Positions 8,550-17,940 of a stretch of 64,000 bases of DNA are shown one piece after another; positions within the stretch are counted from its first letter, which is position 1, and every line of letters begins with the position of its first letter. The DNA comes from Gracilimonas sp040882225 (GTDB lineage: Bacteria > Bacteroidota > Rhodothermia > Balneolales > Balneolaceae), in NCBI GenBank assembly GCA_040882225.1, contig JBBEBR010000017.1, positions 124,001 through 188,000 of the forward strand, written 5' to 3'. Under the pieces are notes generated by a model. The model was given only the letters and a program-made list of their open reading frames with translations, made no database searches and had not been told where the DNA came from. A program made the translations under genes and the position numbers.

Positions 8550-10415
8550 ATGCTTTACCCTCAACAAAATAATTATCGGGCCATTTTCGATTTAGCTGGA
8601 TACTGGAACTTGAAAGCAGATCCGGATGAAAACGGACATCGGGAAAAATGGTTCGCCTCCGAACTCAAGGGTGAAGTTCATCAAATTGCCATTCCGGGTT
8701 CCTGGAATGAACAGTTGACAGAACAAGGATTACGTAATTTCGTGGGGAAAGCCTGGCACGAAACTTATTTTACGATTCCGAAAGCCATGCAAGAACAACA
8801 CAAGATATGGTTACGTGTAGGCGCCGCTGATCATAAAGCCGAGGTTTGGCTAAATGGAAACTATGTAGGTGAACATTCTGGCGGATATATGCCATTTGAA
8901 TTGGATTTAGCGAATCATCTAAATGTTGATGGAGGGAAAAATCATTTGGCAATTTGTGTTGATAGTAAACTATCAATGCACACGCTTCCACAGGATGTTG
9001 ACCCAGAATCTCCTTTATATAGTACTCCGCAATATGAACGCCGGCATTTATTTCCGGCTACCCGTTTCGATTTTTTCCCTTATGGCGGCCTTACCCGTTC
9101 TGTACAAATTGTAGCTACTCCTGAAGAACACCTTGCTGGAATAAGAATAAATACCACACTGGAAGGACAGGTTTCCGTAAAAGCGGAAACCATCTCAAAC
9201 CTGAACCTAATGGTTCAGGTTTTTGATTCAGGCGGCAAAGAGGTTGCATCAAGTATTAACTCAAATTCAAAAGAAGCAACGCTAAAAATTTTAGACCCTA
9301 AACTTTGGTCGCCCTCTAATCCTTATCTATATACTGCCAGGGTATCACTGGTAAATGGTAAAGAAATTGTAGATGAGTATGAAGAGCAGTTTGGCTTTAG
9401 AGAGATAAGAACTGAAGGCGGTAAAATTTTCCTCAATAATGAGCAGCTGTTTTTAAGTGGGTTTGGTAAGCATGAAGATTTTCCAATAGTTGGCCGGGGT
9501 CAATTTCGACCGGCGTACATTCGCGATTATGAGTTAATGCGCTGGATTGGGGCTAATTCATATCGTACAAGCCATTATCCCTACGATGAAGAAATGATGC
9601 GCTTGGCAGACAAGCTCGGGTTCTTGATTATAAATGAAGTTCCAGCAGTGAGTCTTGGTTTTTGGAGTGATGATTTTAAGGAGCTAAAACCGTTACTCGA
9701 AAATCATAAAAAAGCAATCAAAGAACTGATTGAAAGAGATGCCAACCATCCAAGCGTTATTAGCTGGTCGGTAACTAACGAACCTAATTTATGGGCTGAA
9801 GAACATTACCAGAATGGAGCCTCTAAAAAATATTTTAAGGAAATCTATGATTTCACTAAATCGCTTGACAAGACCCGCCCGATTATGTCGATCTCAATGG
9901 CGGCTTTTAAAGAAAACGATGTAGTTCTTGAATCCTGCGATATTATTGGCATAAATCGATACTACGGCTGGTACACAAATCCCGGAGATTTGAATGATGC
10001 TGCTAAGGAACTCGGCAGAGAGCTGGACGCCACTTACGAGAAATACGGAAAACCCATTATGGTAACAGAATTTGGAGCCGATACTGTGGAAGGGCTTCAC
10101 GCAACTACCGCACAATTATTTACGGAGGAGTTTCAAACCGCCTTCATTATGAAATATCTTGAAGTGATGGAAGAACGTGATTTCGTGGCTGGTGCCCATG
10201 TTTGGAATTTTGCTGATTTTATGACACCACAGCATTTTCGGCGCGTGGTTCTAAATAAAAAAGGCGTATTCACTCGAGACAGGCATCCCAAAGGTGTAGC
10301 GTTCAAACTGCGAGATCATTGGAATTCTCTCAAAAAAATAGCAGAAACTCATCGCCCCAAAAAACCAAAACCCGGCTTTTTGGTAGCGGATGTTAAAGCA
10401 AAGAAAGCAGAATAA
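8550..10415 (+). CDS. uidA: Beta-glucuronidase, GH2
   Basis: This 621-residue enzyme is colinear with E. coli UidA (about 600 residues): an N-terminal sugar-binding jelly roll, an immunoglobulin-like middle domain and a C-terminal TIM barrel. The acid/base Glu is E411 in 'SVTNEPNLW' and the nucleophile is E507 in 'VTEFGADTVEGLH'. An Asn-x-Lys motif (N569, K571 in 'NKKGVFTRDR') matches the carboxylate-recognising NxK pair of true glucuronidases, which argues against a galactosidase. No signal peptide is visible, so it should act in the cytoplasm on imported glucuronides. The next ATG directly abuts its stop codon. This is the most informative gene for the operon's substrate. Confidence 0.93.
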   Translation: MLYPQQNNYRAIFDLAGYWNLKADPDENGHREKWFASELKGEVHQIAIPGSWNEQLTEQGLRNFVGKAWHETYFTIPKAMQEQHKIWLRVGAADHKAEVWLNGNYVGEHSGGYMPFELDLANHLNVDGGKNHLAICVDSKLSMHTLPQDVDPESPLYSTPQYERRHLFPATRFDFFPYGGLTRSVQIVATPEEHLAGIRINTTLEGQVSVKAETISNLNLMVQVFDSGGKEVASSINSNSKEATLKILDPKLWSPSNPYLYTARVSLVNGKEIVDEYEEQFGFREIRTEGGKIFLNNEQLFLSGFGKHEDFPIVGRGQFRPAYIRDYELMRWIGANSYRTSHYPYDEEMMRLADKLGFLIINEVPAVSLGFWSDDFKELKPLLENHKKAIKELIERDANHPSVISWSVTNEPNLWAEEHYQNGASKKYFKEIYDFTKSLDKTRPIMSISMAAFKENDVVLESCDIIGINRYYGWYTNPGDLNDAAKELGRELDATYEKYGKPIMVTEFGADTVEGLHATTAQLFTEEFQTAFIMKYLEVMEERDFVAGAHVWNFADFMTPQHFRRVVLNKKGVFTRDRHPKGVAFKLRDHWNSLKKIAETHRPKKPKPGFLVADVKAKKAE

Positions 10416-11213
10416 ATGAGCACTAAGAGATTAAAAATATGGCATGTGGGAAATTGGTGCATTCATATTGGCCAAACCTACGTTGAATCACCATTTGAAG
10501 CACCAAGTAAAGATGTGGAAGTGTTGAACTATGCGAAGCCGTTGATCGATGCGCTGAGGAAAATTCCAACCTCCGAGGTTATCACTCAGCCTTCTTGGGA
10601 GATGTACCGAATGTCTCCCGAAGAATTTGATGAACGCCTGGAGTGGGCAGATACAATTATTTTTGCGGATGTGGAAACCAAATGTCTGATGTTACACCCC
10701 GATTTTTTCAATCGTGCAAAATGGAACGACAGTTATATGACATTTCCCGACCGTTTTGATTTGCTCAGAAATTGGGTGGAAAAAGGTGGTCATTTTCACA
10801 TGAATGGAGGATGGCTGAGTTTTTCCGGTGAATTGGGAAAAGGAGGCTGGGGACGTTCCCGATTTAAAAACGTGCTGCCAGTTGAGTGCCTTCAGCGAGA
10901 CGATCTTATCGAGTCTACTTCCAGCTACAAGGTAAGATGTAATCTGCCCGGCCATAAGTCTATGCAGAACCTTGACTGGAATACAGTACCTCCTATTCTG
11001 GGATTTAATGAAACTAAGATGAAGCCATCAGCCAAAGCTATAGTGGAAATTGAAAATCAGGGAGAGTGGCATCCACTACTTGCAGAGCATGACTTTGGGA
11101 ATGGCAGAGTAACTTGCTGGATGACGGGGGCAAGTCCGCATTGGGGTATCAACTTTATGAAATGGGAGTTTTATCAGCAATTCTGGTCGCAACTTTTTAA
11201 TCCAGAAGCATGA
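10416..11213 (+). CDS. GATase1-like (putative glutamine amidotransferase-like) protein
   Basis: This 265-residue cytoplasmic protein has the look of the GATase1_like/ThuA-type flavodoxin-like family ('KIWHVGNWCIHIGQTYVES', 'ADTIIFADVETKCLMLHPDF', 'LRNWVEKGGHFHMNGGWLSF', 'GRVTCWMTGASPHWG'). Members are often annotated as putative glutamine amidotransferases, but their reaction is not established and a classic Cys-His-Glu triad is not obvious here. It starts immediately after the beta-glucuronidase stop and overlaps the next symporter gene by 4 bases (ATGA), so it is translationally coupled within the catabolic operon. A role in handling a sugar or sugar acid is inferred only from context. Confidence 0.65.
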   Translation: MSTKRLKIWHVGNWCIHIGQTYVESPFEAPSKDVEVLNYAKPLIDALRKIPTSEVITQPSWEMYRMSPEEFDERLEWADTIIFADVETKCLMLHPDFFNRAKWNDSYMTFPDRFDLLRNWVEKGGHFHMNGGWLSFSGELGKGGWGRSRFKNVLPVECLQRDDLIESTSSYKVRCNLPGHKSMQNLDWNTVPPILGFNETKMKPSAKAIVEIENQGEWHPLLAEHDFGNGRVTCWMTGASPHWGINFMKWEFYQQFWSQLFNPEA

Positions 11214-12703
11214 ATTTTAGCACCATTGACTGGGTAATTTTGGTCACTTACTTGTCTATAACCATCTATATCGGGATTTGGGTGAAGAAGTATGTGCAAA
11301 ATCTCAGCGGTTATATTGTGGCCGGCCGAAAAATCAAAGTGTCACTTGGTATTGCTACTTTCACAGCCACTGAACTTGGAACCGTTACTTTTGTATACTT
11401 CGGAGAACTGGGATATGTAACAGGTTTCTCTTGTTTCATTATTGGGATTCTGGCTTTGATCGCTTATACCACGGTTGGTAAAACCGGGTTTATTATAGAA
11501 AAGCTCCGCGAATACGGGATGATGACCATTCCCGAATTTTACGAACTACGTTTCAATAAAAATGTACGGGTAATTGGTGGCATGATATTGTTCATTGGCG
11601 GAGTGCTGAATATGGGTATTTTCCTCAAGTTTGATGGTATTTTCCTTTCTGAAGTCATGGGTTTTGGTCCACAAGCACTTGGATTCATAATGACTTTTAT
11701 GCTCATAATTGTGATGTCCTATACTATCCTTGGAGGGATGTTTTCAGTTGTAATTACAGACTTTATGCAATATGTGGTGTTATCTGTTGCCATGCTTGCT
11801 ACAACTGTTATTGTACTATTGGAAGTTGATTTAACATCCATCTCTGCAACTTTGGATACACAATTTGGAGAAGCAGGGTATAACCCAATAATAAACCCTC
11901 GGTTTGGGTGGAGCTTTATTGTGTGGATATTGGTGACGAATGTAGCCGCAGCATCTTTATGGCAACCGGGCACATCTAAAGCGCTTTCGTCTGAAAGTCC
12001 TGAGGTAGCTAAAAAAGTTTTTTGGGTTACGGGATTAACATTCGCGGGCCGCGCCATGATTCCTATGTTCTGGGGAGTTGCGGCGCTGGCCTATTTTGGT
12101 GCCGGTGAATCAAGCACCGCCGCAATGCCGATGCTGTTGGGGGAGATACTGCCCGTTGGTTTGCTGGGATTACTCGTAGCTGGTTTATTGGCAGCCTCGA
12201 TGTCTACCTACAGTTCGTATGTGCTGGCCTGGAGCTCGGTATTAACACTTGATGTCATCTCATGTCTCAAGCCCGGCGGCTTCAGTGAAAAGAAAACGAT
12301 CTGGATTGCGCGTTTTATTTCAGGTTTGATTGGTCTGTTTCTTTTGGTATTCGGGTTATGGTATCAAATTCCCGAAACAGCATTTCAGTACATTTTTATA
12401 ACCGGAACCATGTACACCGCCGGCGCTCTGGGAACCGTAACTGCCGGTTTATACTGGAAAAAAGCCAATGATGTAGGCGCTCATGCAGCCTTGATTCTCG
12501 GAGCTATTGTACCGGCAGGCTTCCTGATTCTCGAAAAGTTTTCAGATTCATTGCCCACTTGGCTTTTCTTTGTAACCGATGTGAATTTTGTAGGGTTTCT
12601 GAGTTTTATCCTGGCTGCATTAGGCATGATTTTAGGCTCTTTATTAACGCAAAAGTCGACACCGGCTAAAGTTATCAACGAAGCGGAGATTAACTATGAG
12701 TGA
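11210..12703 (+). CDS. Sodium:solute symporter (SSS family)
   Basis: This 497-residue integral membrane protein of the SSS/SLC5 family has about 13 predicted transmembrane segments. Family features include the N-terminal 'VAGRKIKVSLGIATFTATELG', the 'EFYELRFNKNVRVIGGMI' loop and 'LVAGLLAASMSTYSSYVLAWSS' near the middle. It probably imports a sugar, sugar acid or small glucuronide with sodium. Its ATG overlaps the preceding stop by 4 bases, and a 45-residue membrane ORF overlaps its own 3' end by 8 bases. A second SSS transporter lies further along the same operon. Confidence 0.9.
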   Translation: MNFSTIDWVILVTYLSITIYIGIWVKKYVQNLSGYIVAGRKIKVSLGIATFTATELGTVTFVYFGELGYVTGFSCFIIGILALIAYTTVGKTGFIIEKLREYGMMTIPEFYELRFNKNVRVIGGMILFIGGVLNMGIFLKFDGIFLSEVMGFGPQALGFIMTFMLIIVMSYTILGGMFSVVITDFMQYVVLSVAMLATTVIVLLEVDLTSISATLDTQFGEAGYNPIINPRFGWSFIVWILVTNVAAASLWQPGTSKALSSESPEVAKKVFWVTGLTFAGRAMIPMFWGVAALAYFGAGESSTAAMPMLLGEILPVGLLGLLVAGLLAASMSTYSSYVLAWSSVLTLDVISCLKPGGFSEKKTIWIARFISGLIGLFLLVFGLWYQIPETAFQYIFITGTMYTAGALGTVTAGLYWKKANDVGAHAALILGAIVPAGFLILEKFSDSLPTWLFFVTDVNFVGFLSFILAALGMILGSLLTQKSTPAKVINEAEINYE

Positions 12704-12833
12704 CGGAACCCTTATCTGGATGATTATTTTTGCCATTTTTGCAATCATATTTTTTGCAGTAGCTGCGGTTGTATCAGTAAAAGGAGTTGCAGACATCAAA
12801 GATCTTATGAACGATCCTGACTTAAATAAGTAA
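12696..12833 (+). CDS. Small membrane protein, probable symporter accessory subunit
   Basis: This is a 45-residue ORF read in a different frame from, and overlapping by 8 bases, the end of the upstream SSS symporter. It begins MSDGTLIWM, has one strongly hydrophobic helix (about residues 6-28) and a short charged C-terminus ending 'DIKDLMNDPDLNK'. The stop at 12831-12833 is 2 bases before the next ATG, so it fits exactly between two genes of the operon. Small single-helix proteins partnered with SSS transporters are known in other systems, which supports an accessory role. The family assignment is inference, but the hydrophobic pattern and tight coupling make a real gene likely. Confidence 0.75.
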   Translation: MSDGTLIWMIIFAIFAIIFFAVAAVVSVKGVADIKDLMNDPDLNK

Positions 12834-12835
12834 AC

Positions 12836-13744
12836 ATGATTCACCCGCGTATCACATGTTGTTATCTATACACCATCAGCAAATATGGTTATCCACCTGC
12901 GGCCGAGAAAACGCTGGATTACCTTGATGAGTATAAAAAAATGGGATTCACTTCCGTGGAGTTGGAAGGAATAAGGCAAGAGCATTTGTTGAAAATGTTC
13001 GGTATGAAAGAAGCCCTCAAAGTAAAATTAGACGAGTTAGAGTTACAAGTTCCATACTTTTGCGCAGTACTTCCGGGTTTATCTTCATCAAATGCGAAAG
13101 TGAGAAATGAAAATCTGGAACTTTTCAGAAAAGGATGTGAAATAGCCAGTCATTTTGAATCAAAAGGAATTCTTGATAACGCTCCACTTCCTCCCTATCA
13201 ATTTCCGGATGACATTCCTGTAGTGCGACATTACCATGAAGACGTAATTCAGGCCGCTAAATTTCCTGCTGATTTAAAATGGGACAATTACTGGAAACAG
13301 TTGATTTCTACTTACCGTCTGGCTTGTGATATAGCTGCTGAATATAATCTCAGTTATCAAATGCACCCTGCTTCTGGCGTTCTTTGCGCAACTACAGATG
13401 CTTTTTTGTATTTCCATGATGCAGTAGGAAGAGACAATCTCCGTTTCAATTTTGATACGGCAAATCAATTTGCGCTGAAAGATAACCTGTTGCTGTCTCT
13501 GCGGCGCTTGGCAGACTACATCGATTACATACACATTTCGGATAATGGTGGAGAAAGAGTAGAACATCTCCCTATTGGAAACGGAGTCATTAGATGGGAT
13601 GATTTTTTTGAGACACTTGATATTATCGGTTTTGAAGGACATTTCGGAATTGACATTGGCGGAGCAGAATCGGGAGTAAATGATCTCGACAGAGCTTATA
13701 CAGATGCGGTAACATTCATAGAAAATAAAACGGGATTAAATTGA
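12836..13744 (+). CDS. Sugar phosphate isomerase/epimerase-like TIM-barrel protein
   Basis: This 302-residue cytoplasmic protein belongs to the xylose-isomerase-like / AP-endonuclease-2 superfamily. Typical elements are 'EYKKMGFTSVELEG' (first Glu ligand region), 'YQMHPASG', 'LRFNFDTANQFA' (Asp in the metal site), 'IDYIHISDNGG' (His-x-Ser) and 'FEGHFGIDIGGAESG'. These are consistent with a divalent-metal isomerase or epimerase acting on a sugar or sugar acid. No signal peptide is seen. It lies 2 bases behind the small membrane ORF and overlaps the hexosaminidase start by one base. Which sugar it uses cannot be told from sequence. Confidence 0.8.
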   Translation: MIHPRITCCYLYTISKYGYPPAAEKTLDYLDEYKKMGFTSVELEGIRQEHLLKMFGMKEALKVKLDELELQVPYFCAVLPGLSSSNAKVRNENLELFRKGCEIASHFESKGILDNAPLPPYQFPDDIPVVRHYHEDVIQAAKFPADLKWDNYWKQLISTYRLACDIAAEYNLSYQMHPASGVLCATTDAFLYFHDAVGRDNLRFNFDTANQFALKDNLLLSLRRLADYIDYIHISDNGGERVEHLPIGNGVIRWDDFFETLDIIGFEGHFGIDIGGAESGVNDLDRAYTDAVTFIENKTGLN

Positions 13745-16317
13745 TGAATAAGATCAAAATTGCAGCCACTTTCATATGTATTCTTTTTACTGGTGTGATT
13801 ACAGTATTGCATGCCCAACAGGTTTCGTTGGTTCCAAATCCACAGCAGATAGAGTTTAGTGAGGGTGTTTTTTCTCTTGAGGGCGAACTTTCCACACATT
13901 TTTATCTGAATGATGAAAAAGAAGAAAAATTCCTTTTCGGGCAACTGGAGAACGAGTTTGCCACATATTTCTCCTCTGGTATTTTTCTGGAGAGGAATAA
14001 ATCGGGGAAGAAAATCAGTATCGGAATTTCCGGAAAAAGCCGTGAGTTTGATCGGCTCATCAAACAAAAGAATATCGTACCTGATACACTCCTGAGTGAC
14101 GAAGGTTATTTCCTGCTAATCAGCAAAGAAGAAATAATTATTTCGGCAAATACAAAAAGAGGAGCATTTTATGGGGTGCAATCTCTAAAGCAACTCATTC
14201 GAACGAACCGGTTAAAAAAATCCATTCCCGCCTTAAGAATAAAAGACTGGCCAGATTTGGAAATACGTGGTATGATGGACGATATCAGCCGCGGCCCGGT
14301 TCCCACAAAAGCGTATATGCGCCAACAAATAGAACGCATGGCTGAAATGAAAATCAACCTGCTCACCTATTACACACAGGATGTGGTAAAAACGGAAAGC
14401 CATCCTGCTTTTGCTCCTCCTGGTGGTGCACTGGATATTGAAGAATGGGCAGAACTGGCTGATTATGCTAAAAAATATCACATTGATCTGGTTGGTAACT
14501 TTCAATCTTTTGGCCACTTTGATCAAATCCTGAAACATCCAGAATATGCTCATCTTGGTGAAGCTGATATGTTGCTTTCCCCAGCTTTTGAAGAAAGCTA
14601 TGAACTGCTTGAAGATATTTATTCTGAAATGATCCCCGCTTTTCATTCGGACTATTTTCACATCAATTCGGATGAAACTTTTGATTTAGGAAGTGGTGCC
14701 TCAAAAGCCATGGTAGATAGCCTGGGGATGGAAGAGGTATACGTGAATCATATAAAACGTATTCACAAAATAATTACAGGAATGGGGAAAAAAGTGATGA
14801 TGTGGGGAGATATAGCACTCAACCATCCAAAAATACTGGATTTGCTTCCTAAAGACATCATACTCATTACATGGAGTTACGATATTATGGACGATTACGC
14901 GCCAAGAATCCTTCCATTCAAAGAAGCTGGTTTTAAACAATTGGCGTCTACCGGAATTTTGAACTCCTATAGCACAATTCCTGATTTCAGAGTAGCTCGA
15001 GGTAATATTGGCGGTTTTTTGGCTGAAACGAGCAAGCATAACGCCTGGGGTATGCTGAATACTATTTGGGATGATGGCGGATTCGCATTGTTTTCCCGCG
15101 ATTGGTATGGTGTAGCTTTTGCGGCCGATCAAAGCTGGCACAGTAATCCAGAAGATCCTTCGTATGACAGCAGGTTCAATAGAGTTGTTTACGGGGCTAC
15201 AAATAATGGACTTTCGGAAGCCATCCATGAACTAAATAAACTGGCTGATTTGAAGTCCACCGAGAAAATGAATGAGGATATCTTATGGGCAAAGGTAATT
15301 CCCGATAAAGGCGAAGAAGTTTTGATGAATATTGGAGACTGGGAAAAGGTTAAAAAAATTGCTTTGGAAGCTGAAGAGCATCTTCAAAAATCGGACCCGG
15401 CTATTCATAAAAAAGATTTGGAATTTATTCAGTTAACAATTGATCAGTATAAATATTTAGCGGAAAGCCGGCCAGGTATAGTAGAAGCTTCAAGATTATA
15501 TCAACAGGCTTATGAGATCCAGCAGAAAGACAGGGTGAAGTCCCGCAGCCTGCTCGCTAAATCATACGCGCAGTTATCGAGAGCATATGAAGGGCAGATT
15601 GCTTTAAAAGCTAAAAATGAAGCTTTGTGGGTACTGGAAAATCGGGTGTATGCGCTTGACAGGGTAGTCCGAAAATATGACGAACAAATTTCAGCCCTAA
15701 AGGATGTTCGCAATTCCCTACTTAACGCCACCTATGCTTTTGACAGAAAAGAGGAGCTCCCGAAAGCCTCTGAAATAAGATTCAACATAGAGGAATCGGA
15801 AGGTTGGTATTTCCAAGGTTGGTTGATGATAGAACCGATTCCCAATGAAGCAGGGTATAATAATTCGGGAGTAGATTATCTCGAGGACATGGGAGGAGTG
15901 AAAAACACCTTTCCTAATGTAACGGAGGAGTTTTATTTCAGAGAGGACAAATATCGCTGGACGAGGGTTAACACGCCCTATTTCGCAAAAGTTGATTTAG
16001 ATGAATTATTTGAAAGAAATGAAAATGTGGTGATGTATACCTTTGCACATATTGATGTTCCCGAAGATCGAACTGTTCGTGCACTTGCAGGAAGCAGCGA
16101 CGGAATCGAAGTTTATGTAAATGGAGAATCGGTGCATAAAAATTATGTGGAAAGAGATTTTGAGCTTGACGAAGATGAGTTGTTTCTGCCACTCAAAGAA
16201 GGACGAAATCACCTAATGGTGAAAATTACTCAAGGCACCGGCGACTGGGCTTTCTCGTTTCGTTTGCCTGATTCTGAAATGCGCAGCTACAAAAACAGGT
16301 ATAGGATAATTGAATAA
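13744..16317 (+). CDS. Beta-N-acetylhexosaminidase-like enzyme, GH20
   Basis: The ATG at 13744 overlaps the upstream TGA by one base and gives a clean signal peptide (about 22 residues, ending LHA). A TTG three bases earlier is possible but less likely. The 857-residue product has a GH20 N-terminal alpha/beta domain ('LVPNPQQIEFSEG'), then the catalytic TIM barrel with the Asp-Glu pair D310-E311 in 'HINSDETFDLG' where GH20 enzymes normally carry HxGGDE. The C-terminal ~300 residues include coiled helices and a beta-sandwich ('RALAGSSDGIEVYVNGESV'), probably carbohydrate-binding. It should release terminal N-acetylhexosamine in the periplasm or outside. The gene immediately downstream encodes GlcN6P deaminase, which fits GlcNAc use. 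Confidence 0.85.
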   Translation: MNKIKIAATFICILFTGVITVLHAQQVSLVPNPQQIEFSEGVFSLEGELSTHFYLNDEKEEKFLFGQLENEFATYFSSGIFLERNKSGKKISIGISGKSREFDRLIKQKNIVPDTLLSDEGYFLLISKEEIIISANTKRGAFYGVQSLKQLIRTNRLKKSIPALRIKDWPDLEIRGMMDDISRGPVPTKAYMRQQIERMAEMKINLLTYYTQDVVKTESHPAFAPPGGALDIEEWAELADYAKKYHIDLVGNFQSFGHFDQILKHPEYAHLGEADMLLSPAFEESYELLEDIYSEMIPAFHSDYFHINSDETFDLGSGASKAMVDSLGMEEVYVNHIKRIHKIITGMGKKVMMWGDIALNHPKILDLLPKDIILITWSYDIMDDYAPRILPFKEAGFKQLASTGILNSYSTIPDFRVARGNIGGFLAETSKHNAWGMLNTIWDDGGFALFSRDWYGVAFAADQSWHSNPEDPSYDSRFNRVVYGATNNGLSEAIHELNKLADLKSTEKMNEDILWAKVIPDKGEEVLMNIGDWEKVKKIALEAEEHLQKSDPAIHKKDLEFIQLTIDQYKYLAESRPGIVEASRLYQQAYEIQQKDRVKSRSLLAKSYAQLSRAYEGQIALKAKNEALWVLENRVYALDRVVRKYDEQISALKDVRNSLLNATYAFDRKEELPKASEIRFNIEESEGWYFQGWLMIEPIPNEAGYNNSGVDYLEDMGGVKNTFPNVTEEFYFREDKYRWTRVNTPYFAKVDLDELFERNENVVMYTFAHIDVPEDRTVRALAGSSDGIEVYVNGESVHKNYVERDFELDEDELFLPLKEGRNHLMVKITQGTGDWAFSFRLPDSEMRSYKNRYRIIE

Positions 16318-17082
16318 ATGAAATCTCCCGTGCATAAAACTACAATTGGTAAGCTAAAAGTGGAAGTGTCTCCCGAGCGAGAAACGATGGGGAAATCAGC
16401 CGCTGAATATGTAGGTAATCAGATTAAAAAAGTTGCCTCAGAAAAGGGCCATGTGCGTGTGATATTTGCTTCAGCAGTTTCGCAACAAGAGTTTCTATCT
16501 GAGCTTTTAATGATAGATGATATTCCATGGGAAAAAATTACCGCCTTTCATATGGACGAATATCATATGCTGCCAGCTGATGCCCCGCAGCGATTCGGCA
16601 ATTTCCTGAAGAAGCATCTTTTCCGACATAAGAGATTCGGTGAGGTTCACTACATGGAAAATGATCTACAGAACTATGCACGTCTAATTAACGAAGCTCC
16701 CATTGATATTGCCTGTCTTGGAATTGGGGAAAATGGCCATTTAGCTTTTAATGACCCTCCGGTGGCAGATTTCAATGATCCTGAAACCACAAAAGAAGTG
16801 AAACTGGATGAAATTTGCAGGCAACAACAGGTCAATGACGGAGCTTTTTCACAAATAGATGATGTGCCAGAAACAGCAGTTACACTAACCATTCCGGCGC
16901 TTATTAAAACAGAATTTTTATCAGTGGTAGTTCCAGGGGCAACAAAAGCCAAAGCGGTAGCATATACGTTGTTTCATCCCATTTCCACCGAATGGCCCTC
17001 AACTATTTTAAGAGAACATCCTTACGCTAAACTTTTCTTAGATACTCACTCAGCAAAAAACATTCTGGAGAAAATAACATGA
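16318..17082 (+). CDS. nagB: Glucosamine-6-phosphate deaminase
   Basis: This 254-residue cytoplasmic enzyme of the NagB family converts glucosamine-6-phosphate to fructose-6-phosphate and ammonia. The signature segments are present: 'ITAFHMDEYHMLP' (catalytic Asp and Glu region) and 'CLGIGENGHLAFNDPP' (active-site His). It is slightly shorter than E. coli NagB. It abuts the GH20 gene with no spacer and overlaps the next gene by 4 bases. No NagA deacetylase or hexosamine kinase is found in the window, so those steps must be encoded elsewhere. A close paralogue acting on another amino sugar phosphate is possible. Confidence 0.85.
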   Translation: MKSPVHKTTIGKLKVEVSPERETMGKSAAEYVGNQIKKVASEKGHVRVIFASAVSQQEFLSELLMIDDIPWEKITAFHMDEYHMLPADAPQRFGNFLKKHLFRHKRFGEVHYMENDLQNYARLINEAPIDIACLGIGENGHLAFNDPPVADFNDPETTKEVKLDEICRQQQVNDGAFSQIDDVPETAVTLTIPALIKTEFLSVVVPGATKAKAVAYTLFHPISTEWPSTILREHPYAKLFLDTHSAKNILEKIT

Positions 17083-17906
17083 CTCACATAGAACAAGTAC
17101 TCAGCGAACCTTACCATCTTACACAGGAACAAATAGATTATTACCAGGAATTCGGTTTTATAAAATTGAAACAGGTTTTAGACCAGAAGACACTGGATTA
17201 TTTCAACCGAGAAATTACAAAAGTGGTTTTAGAGAAAAACCCGCTCCTGAAAAAGCCAATGGAAGAGAGAAGCACTTTTGAGAAAGCGTTTATTCAGATC
17301 GGGAATTTATGGGGTAGCAATGAAATCGTGAAGAAACTTGTACTCAGCAAAAGGCTTGGTAAAATTGCAGCCGATTTAATGAAAGTAGATGGTGTGCGCC
17401 TCTATCACGATCAGGCTTTATATAAAGAGCCAACAGGCCCGACAAAGAATATCACCCCGTGGCACGCCGACCAATATTATTGGCCTCTTGATACCGACAA
17501 TACGGTTACTGCCTGGATTCCACTTCAAAAAACCACAGAAGATATGGGGCCGCTGGCATTTAGCAAAGGAAGCCAAAAATTTGATTTTGGCCGTGATATG
17601 GAAATCAGCGATGATAGCGAAGCTAAAATTCAGCAAGCGCTCTCTGATGCCAACCTCGAATTGGTAAGTTCTGGTTTTGATGCAGGAGAAATCAGCTTCC
17701 ACGGGGGGTGGACTTTTCATCGTGCAGAAGCAAATACTTCCAATAAAGTGCGTGCGGTAATGACTATCATTTATATGGAAGATGGTATTAAGGTTAGTGA
17801 ATTCACCAATAGCGCTCATGAAAATGATCGAGATGCTTTTTTGCCAAATCTGAAACCAGGTGATGAAGCTAAAACGGAGTTAAACCCGCTTATTTATAAT
17901 AAATAG
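17079..17906 (+). CDS. Phytanoyl-CoA dioxygenase-family Fe(II)/2OG oxygenase
   Basis: This 275-residue cytoplasmic protein of the PhyH family has the iron ligands H129-x-D131 in 'PWHADQYYWP' and a distal His at about 214 in 'GGWTFHRAEANTS', followed by the Arg region expected to bind 2-oxoglutarate. Such enzymes hydroxylate or oxidatively demethylate small molecules. Its ATGA overlap with nagB puts it firmly in the catabolic operon. A reasonable guess is oxidation or removal of a modification (for example O-methyl) on a sugar, but nothing in the sequence proves this. Confidence 0.85.
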   Translation: MTHIEQVLSEPYHLTQEQIDYYQEFGFIKLKQVLDQKTLDYFNREITKVVLEKNPLLKKPMEERSTFEKAFIQIGNLWGSNEIVKKLVLSKRLGKIAADLMKVDGVRLYHDQALYKEPTGPTKNITPWHADQYYWPLDTDNTVTAWIPLQKTTEDMGPLAFSKGSQKFDFGRDMEISDDSEAKIQQALSDANLELVSSGFDAGEISFHGGWTFHRAEANTSNKVRAVMTIIYMEDGIKVSEFTNSAHENDRDAFLPNLKPGDEAKTELNPLIYNK

Positions 17907-17940
17907 ATAAATTTTGAACCGACATAATTATACCGAGCTT

